A stretch of 64,000 nt of DNA from Haematospirillum jordaniae (GTDB lineage Bacteria > Pseudomonadota > Alphaproteobacteria > Rhodospirillales > Rhodospirillaceae), in NCBI RefSeq assembly GCF_001611975.1, contig NZ_CP014525.1, forward strand, positions 1,356,001 through 1,420,000. The letters are read 5' to 3'. The notes under the pieces were generated by a model. It was not told the DNA's origin, made no database searches, and worked only from the letters and a program-made list of their open reading frames with translations. Below, in pieces: positions 24,437-32,209 of this stretch. Position 1 is the first letter of the stretch. The number at the start of each line of letters is the position of its first letter. A program made the translations under genes and the position numbers.

Positions 24437-24946
24437 CTATGCTTTAGTTGGCTTGTCCTGTGGCGCTTTTTCCTGGCTCTCAAGGCCACCATCCGGCGTG
24501 TGCGGCCAGTGTTGATCGGCGTAGTAATCGGGTGGGATGGGGGATGCGGCTTCCAGTGCGTTGCAGCGCTCGCGAATGGCGGCGCGAAACCGGGCGATGG
24601 GCGCGGGGACGGCCTCGCCGGTTTCAATCTGACGCACGACGTACCAGTCCGTCGCAGACAGGCGGCGGCGGGCTTCGGCTTGTACCAGCGCGGCAGAAGG
24701 CAGTGCGGCTTCAGCGGCTGCGGCGTCTGGGGCCACCGCTGCGGCGGTGTCTGGCACAGGCACGACCACCCACGCCGCTCCATCCCAGCGGGCCTGTTCG
24801 CCTTCGGCCAGAGCAGGCGGCGGGACGGTGACGCACCCGGCTGGGATCAGCCAAGACCCCGGCGAGCGGGGGTCAAGGTCGCCTTGGTCAAGGACATGCT
24901 CACCGGCATAGAAGCCGTTCACAGTACGATAGACAGTACAGTTCAT
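24437..24946 (-). CDS. G: Tail fibre assembly protein (gpG-like)
   Basis: A 169-aa tail fibre assembly chaperone. The C-terminal half is typical: VQAEARRRLSATDWYVVRQIETGE, RFRAAIRERCNALE and PPDYYADQHWP. The middle is an Ala-rich linker. The final SQEKAPQDKPTKA comes from a copy of the 19-bp late repeat (24455-24473), so the tail end of the gene is recombinant or regulatory DNA read as protein. It follows the fibre gene directly. Confidence 0.85.
   Translation of the reverse strand: MNCTVYRTVNGFYAGEHVLDQGDLDPRSPGSWLIPAGCVTVPPPALAEGEQARWDGAAWVVVPVPDTAAAVAPDAAAAEAALPSAALVQAEARRRLSATDWYVVRQIETGEAVPAPIARFRAAIRERCNALEAASPIPPDYYADQHWPHTPDGGLESQEKAPQDKPTKA
24455..24473 (-). repeat. 19-bp late repeat, copy 1
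   Basis: GTCCTGTGGCGCTTTTTCC on the plus strand (GGAAAAAGCGCCACAGGAC in transcript sense), inside the last codons of the fibre assembly gene, 53 bases before the sheath gene start. Confidence 0.9.
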
Positions 24947-24954
24947 AATGGGCC

Positions 24955-26136
24955 TCAGCGATATCGGATGCAGGCAAGAAGGGCGATGTTGCGGGGGCGG
25001 GTTTCGGCGCCGCCTTCACTTGAGGTTCTGTGGTAATTCGGGTCTATGTTGCCGTTGGGCCAGATTCCGTACCCACCGGTCGTTGCGAAAAATGCGCCTT
25101 GGTTAAAGGAACGACCTATCGAGACGTGACTGTGGCTTTCGAAGTCATCCGACTGTGCACTTCCGAACGCGCGGCCTGAATCCACGCCCCGCCCGTCATC
25201 CCAGCCGCGCAGGAATTCACCGCGCAGGTCCGGCACGGCGAAGGTTGTGGAGCCGTCACCACTCCCGAATGTGGTTCCGATCACGGTGAACAGTTCAGGA
25301 TATGCGGCGCGGCTCAGGAGCGCCCCGTTGCACTTCAGATACAGCGGTGGCGGCTCCTGCCCGGCATGCATGATCACGCTGCCCACCGGAGCCGGAAAAG
25401 CCTGGGCCAGCGCCGCAGGGGTGACGGCCTTTTCCGCATCCGTCCCGGCCTTGACCTCATCCGCCGTCGCCAGCCGGACGATGCCGGGTGTTATGGGGGT
25501 GGCGGCATCCATGGCGGCCTTCAGGCCCGCCGGGGTGACGGCCAGATGGGTGGACGACCCGGCGCGGGCCTCGGCTGTGGTGGCCAGTTCCACCAGTCCC
25601 TTGACAGTGGTGGAGGCATCCGGCGGGCTGTGGCCGGGACCGGCATGAGAGGCGATCGCGGCGGCGACCTCTGCGGAAACATGATCACGGGTTGCAAGCA
25701 CCACCGACGGGTCAATTTTCAGGGTCACGGCGCTCACGTTGCCGTGCTGCAAAATCATGCGGCAGCACAGGTCTTTACCAACGCCGTCATCCAGTTGAGG
25801 CTTGAAGCTCTCGGGATATTTAGCGACGGCAATCAGGATGCCGTCGGCGTCAAACACACCGGCCTCGCGCACGGTCCAGCCGCCGACCCGCGCCGGGATC
25901 ACCGCCTCGACGGTCAGCCAGGCGGGGTTTTTCGGGTCGGTGCGGATGGAATTGATTTCGGTGCGCCAGACCTCGCGGCGCAAGGCGGTTTGATCCGGCG
26001 TCGGGTCATAGGCCGCGCCGTCGCCGTCCCCGAAAGCAAAGTGGGTCAGAACAACCGGCTTGGACGTAGCAAGGGCTTCAGTCAGGCGGGTATGACCCGC
26101 GTCGGTTACCAAAGTGTAATAGTGGGGTGCGCTCAT
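24955..26136 (-). CDS. H: Tail fibre protein with collar domain
   Basis: A 393-aa receptor-binding fibre. The N-terminal 150 residues are the P2 H/DUF3751 tail-collar fibre domain (YTLVTDAGHTRLTEALATSKPV...THFAFGDGDG, VREAGVFDADGILIAVAKYPES). Alanine-rich repeats around 185-265 (LVELATTAEARAGSSTHLAVTP) form the shaft. A phage Tail_Collar domain follows (GSVIMHAGQEPPPLYLKCNG, PDLRGEFLRGWDDGRG) and the C-terminus (RPRNIALLACIRY) is the usual end. It is shorter than P2 H; host range will lie in the C-terminal part. Confidence 0.93.
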   Translation of the reverse strand: MSAPHYYTLVTDAGHTRLTEALATSKPVVLTHFAFGDGDGAAYDPTPDQTALRREVWRTEINSIRTDPKNPAWLTVEAVIPARVGGWTVREAGVFDADGILIAVAKYPESFKPQLDDGVGKDLCCRMILQHGNVSAVTLKIDPSVVLATRDHVSAEVAAAIASHAGPGHSPPDASTTVKGLVELATTAEARAGSSTHLAVTPAGLKAAMDAATPITPGIVRLATADEVKAGTDAEKAVTPAALAQAFPAPVGSVIMHAGQEPPPLYLKCNGALLSRAAYPELFTVIGTTFGSGDGSTTFAVPDLRGEFLRGWDDGRGVDSGRAFGSAQSDDFESHSHVSIGRSFNQGAFFATTGGYGIWPNGNIDPNYHRTSSEGGAETRPRNIALLACIRYR

Positions 26137-26762
26137 GCGGCCTCCAGCGGATAGGCAGTGACCGTTTCCGCGCCGTACAGGGCGGCGGCCATCAGGGGGG
26201 CGGGGGCAAGGGAAACCGGATCGACCGGGGGGGCGGGACGTAGGCAGACGGTCTCGCCCAGAAGCAAGGCCGCCGCCGTCTGTGGGGTTGTGCCGGACTG
26301 GTGCATGACCACGCGCAGGGCGGTCAGGTGCGAGCGAACATTCTTGGACGCCCGGATCATGGACAGGGCTTCGTCGGACAGCGCTGGCGAGACCGGGCCC
26401 GGTGTGGCAATTTCGGCGGTAAACGTATGGACGGGCGCGGGCGGGTCAGCCTCAAACCATTCGGTCAGCGTGACGTCAACATCAAGGGCCTCAAGCGCCT
26501 CGCGCACCGCGCGACGCGTCCCCTTGTGCCTGTGCACTTGAAACGAAGCCGCAATCACCGCCCGCTTCCGCGCCTCCGGCCAGTCCGGGTTCCATACATC
26601 CACCGACAACGCCCACGCCAGCCATGGAAGCGCGGAAGCGGGGATTTCTTCAGGCCTCCACATGCCGCTGACAGGCACCGGGACAGCAGATAGCCTGTCC
26701 ATGGCACGGCTAAGGGCTTTTTCTTCCGGAGAGGCATTCGGCGGCAACAAATCGTCTGTCAT
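26133..26762 (-). CDS. I: Baseplate protein I
   Basis: A 209-aa P2 gpI homologue, a baseplate wedge that connects tail fibres. Family blocks: LLPPNASPEEKALSRAMDRLSAVP, LPWLAWALSVDVWNPDWPE, KGTRRAVREALEALDVDV. ATG 26762 is chosen because it overlaps the J stop (ATGA) and removes an unlikely Arg-rich lead; the frame is open to 26801. Confidence 0.9.
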   Translation of the reverse strand: MTDDLLPPNASPEEKALSRAMDRLSAVPVPVSGMWRPEEIPASALPWLAWALSVDVWNPDWPEARKRAVIAASFQVHRHKGTRRAVREALEALDVDVTLTEWFEADPPAPVHTFTAEIATPGPVSPALSDEALSMIRASKNVRSHLTALRVVMHQSGTTPQTAAALLLGETVCLRPAPPVDPVSLAPAPLMAAALYGAETVTAYPLEAA

Positions 26763-27676
26763 GGGGCATCGCCCTCCAGAATGTCTACGTCTGTGCACCA
26801 CGCAGCCTCGACCCGGTCAATACTGATTGTCTCTGTCGGCTCCAGAAGCTCTACCTTCCGAACGCCGGCCTGATGCAGCGCGGCATATAGCCCGGATATC
26901 GTGATATCGGCCCCCAGGCGGTGGTGTTCGTGGCAGAATTTTTCGGCCATAGCCCGGACGTGGGCCAGGACGGCCTCACGGTCCGGGCCATCATGGAAAA
27001 GCAACCGGGCGCGTATGGTGTATGGGCGGATCTTTGCAGCTTGAACCACAACGCGGTCAGTCAGGGGCCTGATACTTTCATCAGACAGGCGCTCCTGCAC
27101 CGTTGCCAGCAGGTCTGCGCCGGGCGAGCCATCGCCTCCATTTGACATGACCGTCACCGCCACAACGCCGGGCGCGGGGCTGAAAGCGTCAACATCCTTG
27201 ACCCCCGGCGCTGCGGATAAAGCATGAAAGATATAGGCCCCGGTTGGTCCGGCAGAGCTGAAGCCCTCGAGAGAGAGCTGAATCCGGCGGCGGTAGTCGT
27301 CGTCGCTCTCCAGCACTGCGTCTACGGGGGGGAATGCCTGCGGGTTGGCTTCTTGCAGGACCTTGCGGGCGACACCCGGCAAAGCTCCCAGATGATCGAG
27401 ATTTGTGCCGGTCGCGTAAGCCAGCATGACAGACCGAGCCGCCTCGTTGACTCTCTGCCGGACAATCATTTCCCGGTACGCTGCGACCTCAAGGATCTTT
27501 AACGCCGGGTCGCTCTCAACCAGCGCTGTAAAAATGGCTTCGCCGTTCTGGTTTTTGTATGCTCGCAGCCCTGCGAGCATGTCGGCGAGAACAGACTCAT
27601 AATCAAGCTGCTCAACAACATCAGGGGGGCGCAGCTGCGACAGGTCAATGGCGCTGTACCGGGCTTCTTTCATCAC
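26759..27676 (-). CDS. J: Baseplate assembly protein J
   Basis: A 305-aa P2 gpJ / T4 gp6-type baseplate wedge. Typical features: LPPPDVVEQLDYESVL-like beginning, YREMIVRQRVNEAARSVMLAYATGTNLDHLGAL, the YRRRIQLSLEGFSSAGPTGAYIFHALSA block, and VVTVMS...GDGSPGADLLATVQERL. Starts within the last bases of W. Intact. Confidence 0.92.
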   Translation of the reverse strand: MMKEARYSAIDLSQLRPPDVVEQLDYESVLADMLAGLRAYKNQNGEAIFTALVESDPALKILEVAAYREMIVRQRVNEAARSVMLAYATGTNLDHLGALPGVARKVLQEANPQAFPPVDAVLESDDDYRRRIQLSLEGFSSAGPTGAYIFHALSAAPGVKDVDAFSPAPGVVAVTVMSNGGDGSPGADLLATVQERLSDESIRPLTDRVVVQAAKIRPYTIRARLLFHDGPDREAVLAHVRAMAEKFCHEHHRLGADITISGLYAALHQAGVRKVELLEPTETISIDRVEAAWCTDVDILEGDAP

Positions 27677-28011
27677 TGGACGCGCACTCCGGGCAAAGAA
27701 ACCTGACGGCCTTCAGGCAGGTATATTCCGGTCAGGTCCATGAGGATGCCGCCGACTTGGGCTTCGAGAATGCGCACGTGCTGGAGCTTGAAACGCGGCT
27801 CCCAGCGGGCGAGAGCCTCGGCTGTGGCCGCGTAAAGCTCCAGTATGGTGCTGCGGTTGACGGGCGCATCGACCAAGGATGGCAGGCGACTGCCGTAATC
27901 ACGCCGCATAACCCGGCTCCCAACAGGGGTGGTCAAGATATCCCTGATGCTTTGCGAGAGATGATCAAGCCCGGAGAGGGGCTTGCCCGTTTTTGCGTTG
28001 GTGCCGTTCAT
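27673..28011 (-). CDS. W: Baseplate protein W (gp25-like)
   Basis: A 112-aa gp25/lysozyme-fold baseplate protein. GLDHLSQSIRDILTTPVGSRVMRRDYGSRL is the diagnostic segment, including the EPR-like REYGS turn written here as RRDYGSRL. The gap to V (28012-28061) contains a copy of the 19-bp late repeat followed by GCAGGAG. ATG 28011. Confidence 0.92.
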   Translation of the reverse strand: MNGTNAKTGKPLSGLDHLSQSIRDILTTPVGSRVMRRDYGSRLPSLVDAPVNRSTILELYAATAEALARWEPRFKLQHVRILEAQVGGILMDLTGIYLPEGRQVSLPGVRVQ

Positions 28012-28041
28012 GTGTCCATCTTGTGAACACAGCGCTCCTGC

Positions 28042-28060
28042 GTCCTGTGGCGGTTTTTCC
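28042..28060 (-). repeat. 19-bp late repeat, copy 2
   Basis: GTCCTGTGGCGGTTTTTCC, one base different from copy 1. It lies in the V-W gap immediately after the V stop and 31 bases before the W start, so this copy is non-coding. Confidence 0.9.
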
Positions 28061-28061
28061 C

Positions 28062-28733
28062 CTAGCCGGTCGGCGCGGTTGTAGTACCCCCGGAATCACC
28101 GGTGTGAACGTGGTCCCGCAGGCTTGTGCCCCCGGCGGTCACATCGCCGTCAACAACATGAATGCTGCCGCTGATCATCGCCGCCGCATCCGACCCGCCT
28201 GTAGACCCCGACATCCCGGCAAGATAGGTCAAGCGGCCCTCTACCGTCAGATCACCTGTTACAGTGACGGTGGGTGCGTCTATCGTGATGTGGGTGCCGG
28301 ACCTGACAGCCACCACCCCGTCAAAGTCAGCGGTGAGGGTACGGGCGGCGCGAACAACGACCTCGCCGGGGCTGCGGATGGTCAGCCGGCTGGCGGCCTT
28401 GTCATATTCAAAAAAAGTGCCATCGGCGTATTCCGTACGATGGATTGTCGCTTGATCTGCCGGGGGCGCATGCGCAGCCCTGTAGAGAGCCGGGAGAACA
28501 ACCCCCTGCGCAAGGTCGCCGCTTTGCGCGAGGACAAGGACTTGCTCCCCGGGCTCCGGCGCCCACCATGTCCGGTCAGTGCCAGCCCGCTGCGTCAACC
28601 ATGGGAGCCAGCCTGTCAAAAGGTCGCCGCTGCGCACCCGAACACGGGCCACCGAAGCGTCAAGCGCCTCCACAACACCGGCACGGATGATGTTCGCAAG
28701 CCGCCTCTCCAGCTCTCCCAAGCCCCAGCTCAT
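28062..28733 (-). CDS. V: Baseplate spike protein V
   Basis: A 223-aa P2 gpV homologue, the membrane-puncturing spike: N-terminal OB domain (RVRSGDLLTGWLPWLTQRAGTDRTWWAPEPGEQVLVL), then a beta-helix (residues about 115-190, with repeated T/V strands). It ends in SLRDHVHTGDSGGTTTAPTG. The H-x-H in DHVHT matches the iron-binding tip of such spikes. It overlaps the upstream gene by four bases. Confidence 0.92.
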   Translation of the reverse strand: MSWGLGELERRLANIIRAGVVEALDASVARVRVRSGDLLTGWLPWLTQRAGTDRTWWAPEPGEQVLVLAQSGDLAQGVVLPALYRAAHAPPADQATIHRTEYADGTFFEYDKAASRLTIRSPGEVVVRAARTLTADFDGVVAVRSGTHITIDAPTVTVTGDLTVEGRLTYLAGMSGSTGGSDAAAMISGSIHVVDGDVTAGGTSLRDHVHTGDSGGTTTAPTG

Positions 28734-29272
28734 CCGCTGTCTTTCTCTGTCGTTGTATAGGAAGGCTCGTAGGCGGGGCCAATCTCTGGCGACCAGCTGC
28801 CCAGTGCGACCCGGGGCACAGGTTCATCGTCATCCCAGACGCTTTGCGCCAGATGGATGATTTGCTGCCAGTCCACGCGCCAGACCAGGTATTGATCAAA
28901 TTCGGGGTTGAAGTGGTCGGGGCTGATCGCGGTGACCGTCGCGGGCTCAACCGGCAGACCCCAGCGGTTGCGGTGCGCGAGCCGGGCAAAAGCCGCCGCC
29001 AGGGTACAGATGCTGAGGTGCGCCCGCTCAGTCCGGAATCCGATGAGAAGATATGCGCTGAAACGCGCTGTCACGGCCAGCTGGCCGGACCCCGGGTCGC
29101 TTTCCGCGCACGGCTCCATCTCGGTCAGTTCCAGAAGGCATGCGGGAACAGGCAAGCGCGCCCTGTCATCATAATAAAAGTCTGTGCACTTCATCGCCGG
29201 GAACGCGGCGCGGACAGCAGACCGTATCGCGCCCTGGACCTCCTCGACTGTAACCTGCGTCCTGGCGTTCAT
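28730..29272 (-). CDS. Putative tail completion/terminator protein
   Basis: A 180-aa protein between the Z-like gene and V. Segments such as PAMKCTDFYYDDRARLPVPACLLELTEMEP, TARFSAYLLIGF and FDQYLVWRVDWQQIIHL resemble tail-completion or tail-terminator proteins found in this slot. The assignment rests mostly on position. Overlaps both neighbours by four bases. Confidence 0.6.
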   Translation of the reverse strand: MNARTQVTVEEVQGAIRSAVRAAFPAMKCTDFYYDDRARLPVPACLLELTEMEPCAESDPGSGQLAVTARFSAYLLIGFRTERAHLSICTLAAAFARLAHRNRWGLPVEPATVTAISPDHFNPEFDQYLVWRVDWQQIIHLAQSVWDDDEPVPRVALGSWSPEIGPAYEPSYTTTEKDSG

Positions 29273-29808
29273 CCGCGTCCTTTCGGCCCGTAAACAGTGC
29301 GCATGCGGATTTCATCCGAGAAATACCGATAAAATACGCTGCTGATTTCAGGGACCGCCTTTGTCTCGGTGAACGCGGCAATGGCCTCGTGCACAGGCAG
29401 AGCCTGCTCTTCGATGGGAAGGCGACGCTTCCTGGATCGATGATAAACAGATGTATGGCCGCTTGGCATCCGGGCCATGAAAGAGCCTGCAAAATCCTGC
29501 GAGCGGAACGAAACCCCTCTGGCTGAAGTCCGGGGCTTCCCGCGGAATCGACAGATTTCAATAGCGTTGGCCCCGATCCACAACCCGGCTGAAGCTCCGT
29601 CACCTTTGAGACTCTTCAAACGCGTCCGCAGCGCCTTTGCATTGCTCAGCTGGAGCTCACCCAACAGCCCGCTTTTGACAAGGCGGGTAATGTATAATGC
29701 AGTCTTGTGCAAAGCGCGGCTGCGGGCGTGCTGGACGACGGACTCAGATGCATAGAACTCATCTGCAATCCGCGCTAACTCTGCTGTGTTGATTTCAAAA
29801 CCCAGCAT
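29269..29808 (-). CDS. Minor tail protein Z-like
   Basis: A 179-aa protein of the prophage minor tail protein Z (GPZ) type: HARSRALHKTALYITRLVKSGLL, LRTRLKSLKG, GLWIGANAIEICRFRGKPRT, GHTSVYHRSRKRRLPIEEQALPVHE. It helps complete the tail connector. It overlaps the upstream gene by 14 bases. Confidence 0.75.
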   Translation of the reverse strand: MLGFEINTAELARIADEFYASESVVQHARSRALHKTALYITRLVKSGLLGELQLSNAKALRTRLKSLKGDGASAGLWIGANAIEICRFRGKPRTSARGVSFRSQDFAGSFMARMPSGHTSVYHRSRKRRLPIEEQALPVHEAIAAFTETKAVPEISSVFYRYFSDEIRMRTVYGPKGRG

Positions 29809-30133
29809 CTTTGTTTACACTCGCGAGAGGAACAACAGCCCAGCCGGTCCCGTCGGGTTGAGCCGCCCCAAGAACGTCAAAAACCTCACCCGTCCGCAGT
29901 AACAAGACCGTATCGCCGCGCCGCAGGTCTCCAAGGTCCGACATTTTTCCGTTCAGGCGCGGCTCTGTCCGGTCACCGCAGTACTCCCCCAACTCAACAT
30001 CAAGGTAGGGGTCATCGTATAGAACGGTAACAGTACGCTCGGTGCCGTTTTGCAGCTGGAGGACCGCTGCTTCTGCGAACTCTTTCGGGTTGAGAAACAG
30101 CCCCAGTTCCTCCCACGTGTGGAAACCTGTCAC
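29795..30133 (-). CDS. Head-tail joining protein (lambda FII/gp-type beta barrel)
   Basis: A 112-aa small barrel protein in the head-tail connector slot. It has LGLFLNPKEFAEAAVLQLQNG, TVTVLYDDPYLDVELGEYCGD and LRRGDTVLLLRTGEVFDVLGAAQPDGTGWAVVPL, the pattern of ATP-binding-sugar-transporter-like/FII joining proteins. It overlaps the upstream gene by four bases (ATGA). Confidence 0.7.
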   Translation of the reverse strand: MTGFHTWEELGLFLNPKEFAEAAVLQLQNGTERTVTVLYDDPYLDVELGEYCGDRTEPRLNGKMSDLGDLRRGDTVLLLRTGEVFDVLGAAQPDGTGWAVVPLASVNKDAGF

Positions 30134-30321
30134 TTGGTCCTCTTCTCCGTGGCTGGTTTCGGGGATACAAGAGCCGCCTTGCCGCGTGCGATCAGATTAC
30201 GCGCAACGTCCACGGGCACAGAAACGGTATCCCCGTCCTTGCGGATAACTCCCTCGTATCCGAATGGAAACACCACACGCAGCGTAACAAGGCCCGTTAC
30301 ACCATCGGGATCTTCAGCCAT
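30130..30321 (-). CDS. Small connector-region protein, 63 aa
   Basis: A 63-aa protein (LVTLRVVFPFGYEGVIRKDGDTVSVPVDVARNLIARGKA) of the short 'phage protein after capsid' type. It probably forms a small beta fold and ends in a Lys-rich tail. It sits between capsid and joining protein and overlaps the latter by four bases. Specific function unknown. Confidence 0.6.
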   Translation of the reverse strand: MAEDPDGVTGLVTLRVVFPFGYEGVIRKDGDTVSVPVDVARNLIARGKAALVSPKPATEKRTK

Positions 30322-30346
30322 CTTCTCCCTCCATCAAAGTACGGCA

Positions 30347-32209
30347 CTAGCGCCCGAGGCAGAATGATTCTGCCCGGCGGGCAAGAAAGTCGCAGTCCTG
30401 GAAAGCAATAATCTGGATGCCCCCGCTTTTGGCATAGGCCGCAGCATCCACCGTGATTTCAAGGCCACCCCAAAGCCCGATCAGCAGATCTGCAAAATTG
30501 CCGAAGAAAACATCATTGGAATCAATCTGGTTTGTTGCTTCAACACGGTATCCATTGACAGTATCCCCCGCCTCCCAGACAGGTGCGCCATTCGTTCCCT
30601 CGAATTTCTGGGCTGTCTTCAGCCAGCCCTTTGTGCGGCTGGACAAAACGTAGGCCATTCCCGGACAATCAGCATTGTCGCCCGCTATCTCGGATTCCAT
30701 CTGGATCAGCTCGGCATATGCAGGGTTGCCTTTGGCAGCGAATTTTACTGCATTTATCCCAGAAAGACGGGACAGCCCGAGAGGCTCCTTGCTTCCCGCG
30801 CCGTAGAAGGCGGCCTTGTCGATGGTAGCTCCAACGGCAGCAGCTATATCTGCGCGAATCATTGCCTCGATATCGATGCTGGACTGCATGATCTGACGGC
30901 GGGTAACGGGCACTGCCGCAGCCACTGTTCGGGGAGACATCTTTTTGGAATGGAAGACCGGAAGCGTGTCAGGAGCGTCCGCACCTTCTCCGATCCAATA
31001 GCCCATTGCCCCGGAGGTTTGTGCGGGTATCTCCACATCGCCGACCAAGCCTGTCAGCGGCGTACCAAGGCGCATGGAAACTGTGCGGTTGCGCAGGATC
31101 TGTATGAAGGACGAGGCCAAATAATCTGTAGCGACCAGATAGCCGCCTGTATTTCCTGCCTCGCTCCCGTCTTTCGATGTGTTGAGGGCGCGGTCAAGAA
31201 CGTCCTGGGGGACCATAATTCCGTTGGTCATTTTTCCCAAGGCCCGCGCGGTGGCACGGCTTACTTCGAACTCAAAAGCAGCCTCTTCCCTTAGCTCGTG
31301 GTTCCCCGGCGCCGCCAGGGCACGAACAGCACGGACAATACTAAACGAACGGCATTCCTTCTCGGTCAGTCCGACGGTCGGTATGGAGCGCACATCAAGG
31401 GCGGGGGTGGTGCCAGACGCAATATGCTTCAAAAGGTCGGCCCTGAACTCATCGACGCTGCGGTTGCCCGTCACCGCTTGACTGGCCAGGGCTTCGGCCT
31501 TGTACTGCCGCCCGAGGTCAATAATGGCTGCTGCGCGCGCCCGTTCAGCCTGAACAGGGTCCTCGGCAGTCATTACCTTGGCTTCGACCGTGTCTGTTGT
31601 CTTTTCCATTCCCGCTCCGATCCTCACGTGGGTGTTGTTGTCGTCAGTCTCCGCGACGTGCGGCCTGAAGTCCTGTGGCGGTTTTTCCATGCTGCGCCCG
31701 ACCCCGACGGACGGGTCGGCGGGGATGGAAACCAATGAGATTTCAAAAGGCTGCCATCGCCGCACAGTAACAAGGTCCGGCTGCCCGGCACGTTTCTGGA
31801 CCTCGACGTCATCGACCGTATAGCCGACCGACACATGCTGGCGGATGCCATCGCGAATATCGTCGAGGATTTCTTGAGCCCGTGCAGATTTACCAAGGCG
31901 GACCCGGGCGCGGCCCTTGCGGTCTGCGCCTGTTTCAACCATTTCCACAACCCCGACATGGTCCTCCGGGTTGTGCCCGACCAGAAATGGGGCCCCGTCG
32001 TCAAGCCTGCTGGTATCCATGGCGCCGGGGGCATGGTCGAGAATTTCCTCACCAAACCACCGCAAAACAGGCGTTTCGGACGAGAACGCCAGCTCGACGC
32101 AGCGGTTTTCTTCATCAAACGCGCTCACCCGACCCGACCGGGTCAGGCCCGGGCGCTCGCCATCACGCGTATTGATCATTTCGGCGGTCAGGGTTTGTAG
32201 ACTACTCAT
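30347..32209 (-). CDS. Prohead protease-major capsid protein fusion
   Basis: A single 620-aa polyprotein. Residues about 1-185 are an HK97-type prohead protease (AFDEENRCVELAFSSE, PFLVGHNPEDHVGVVE, HVSVGYTVDDVEV, WQPFEISLVSIPADPSVGVGR; the His and Ser of the protease are in GHN and EISLVS). The capsid part begins about residue 201 (MEKTTDTVEAK), with an N-terminal scaffold-like helix and the HK97 fold (YLASSFIQILRNRTVSMRLGT, VTRRQIMQSSIDIEAMIRADIAAAVG, WGGLEITVDAAAYAKSGGIQIIAFQDCDFLARRAESF). The linker contains EKPPQD, encoded by one copy of the 19-bp late repeat. It overlaps the portal stop by four bases. Confidence 0.92.
   Translation of the reverse strand: MSSLQTLTAEMINTRDGERPGLTRSGRVSAFDEENRCVELAFSSETPVLRWFGEEILDHAPGAMDTSRLDDGAPFLVGHNPEDHVGVVEMVETGADRKGRARVRLGKSARAQEILDDIRDGIRQHVSVGYTVDDVEVQKRAGQPDLVTVRRWQPFEISLVSIPADPSVGVGRSMEKPPQDFRPHVAETDDNNTHVRIGAGMEKTTDTVEAKVMTAEDPVQAERARAAAIIDLGRQYKAEALASQAVTGNRSVDEFRADLLKHIASGTTPALDVRSIPTVGLTEKECRSFSIVRAVRALAAPGNHELREEAAFEFEVSRATARALGKMTNGIMVPQDVLDRALNTSKDGSEAGNTGGYLVATDYLASSFIQILRNRTVSMRLGTPLTGLVGDVEIPAQTSGAMGYWIGEGADAPDTLPVFHSKKMSPRTVAAAVPVTRRQIMQSSIDIEAMIRADIAAAVGATIDKAAFYGAGSKEPLGLSRLSGINAVKFAAKGNPAYAELIQMESEIAGDNADCPGMAYVLSSRTKGWLKTAQKFEGTNGAPVWEAGDTVNGYRVEATNQIDSNDVFFGNFADLLIGLWGGLEITVDAAAYAKSGGIQIIAFQDCDFLARRAESFCLGR
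31670..31688 (-). repeat. 19-bp late repeat, copy 3
   Basis: Same variant as copy 2. It is inside the protease-capsid fusion gene, where it encodes EKPPQD in the linker, 61 bases before the methionine that begins the capsid part. Confidence 0.9.
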
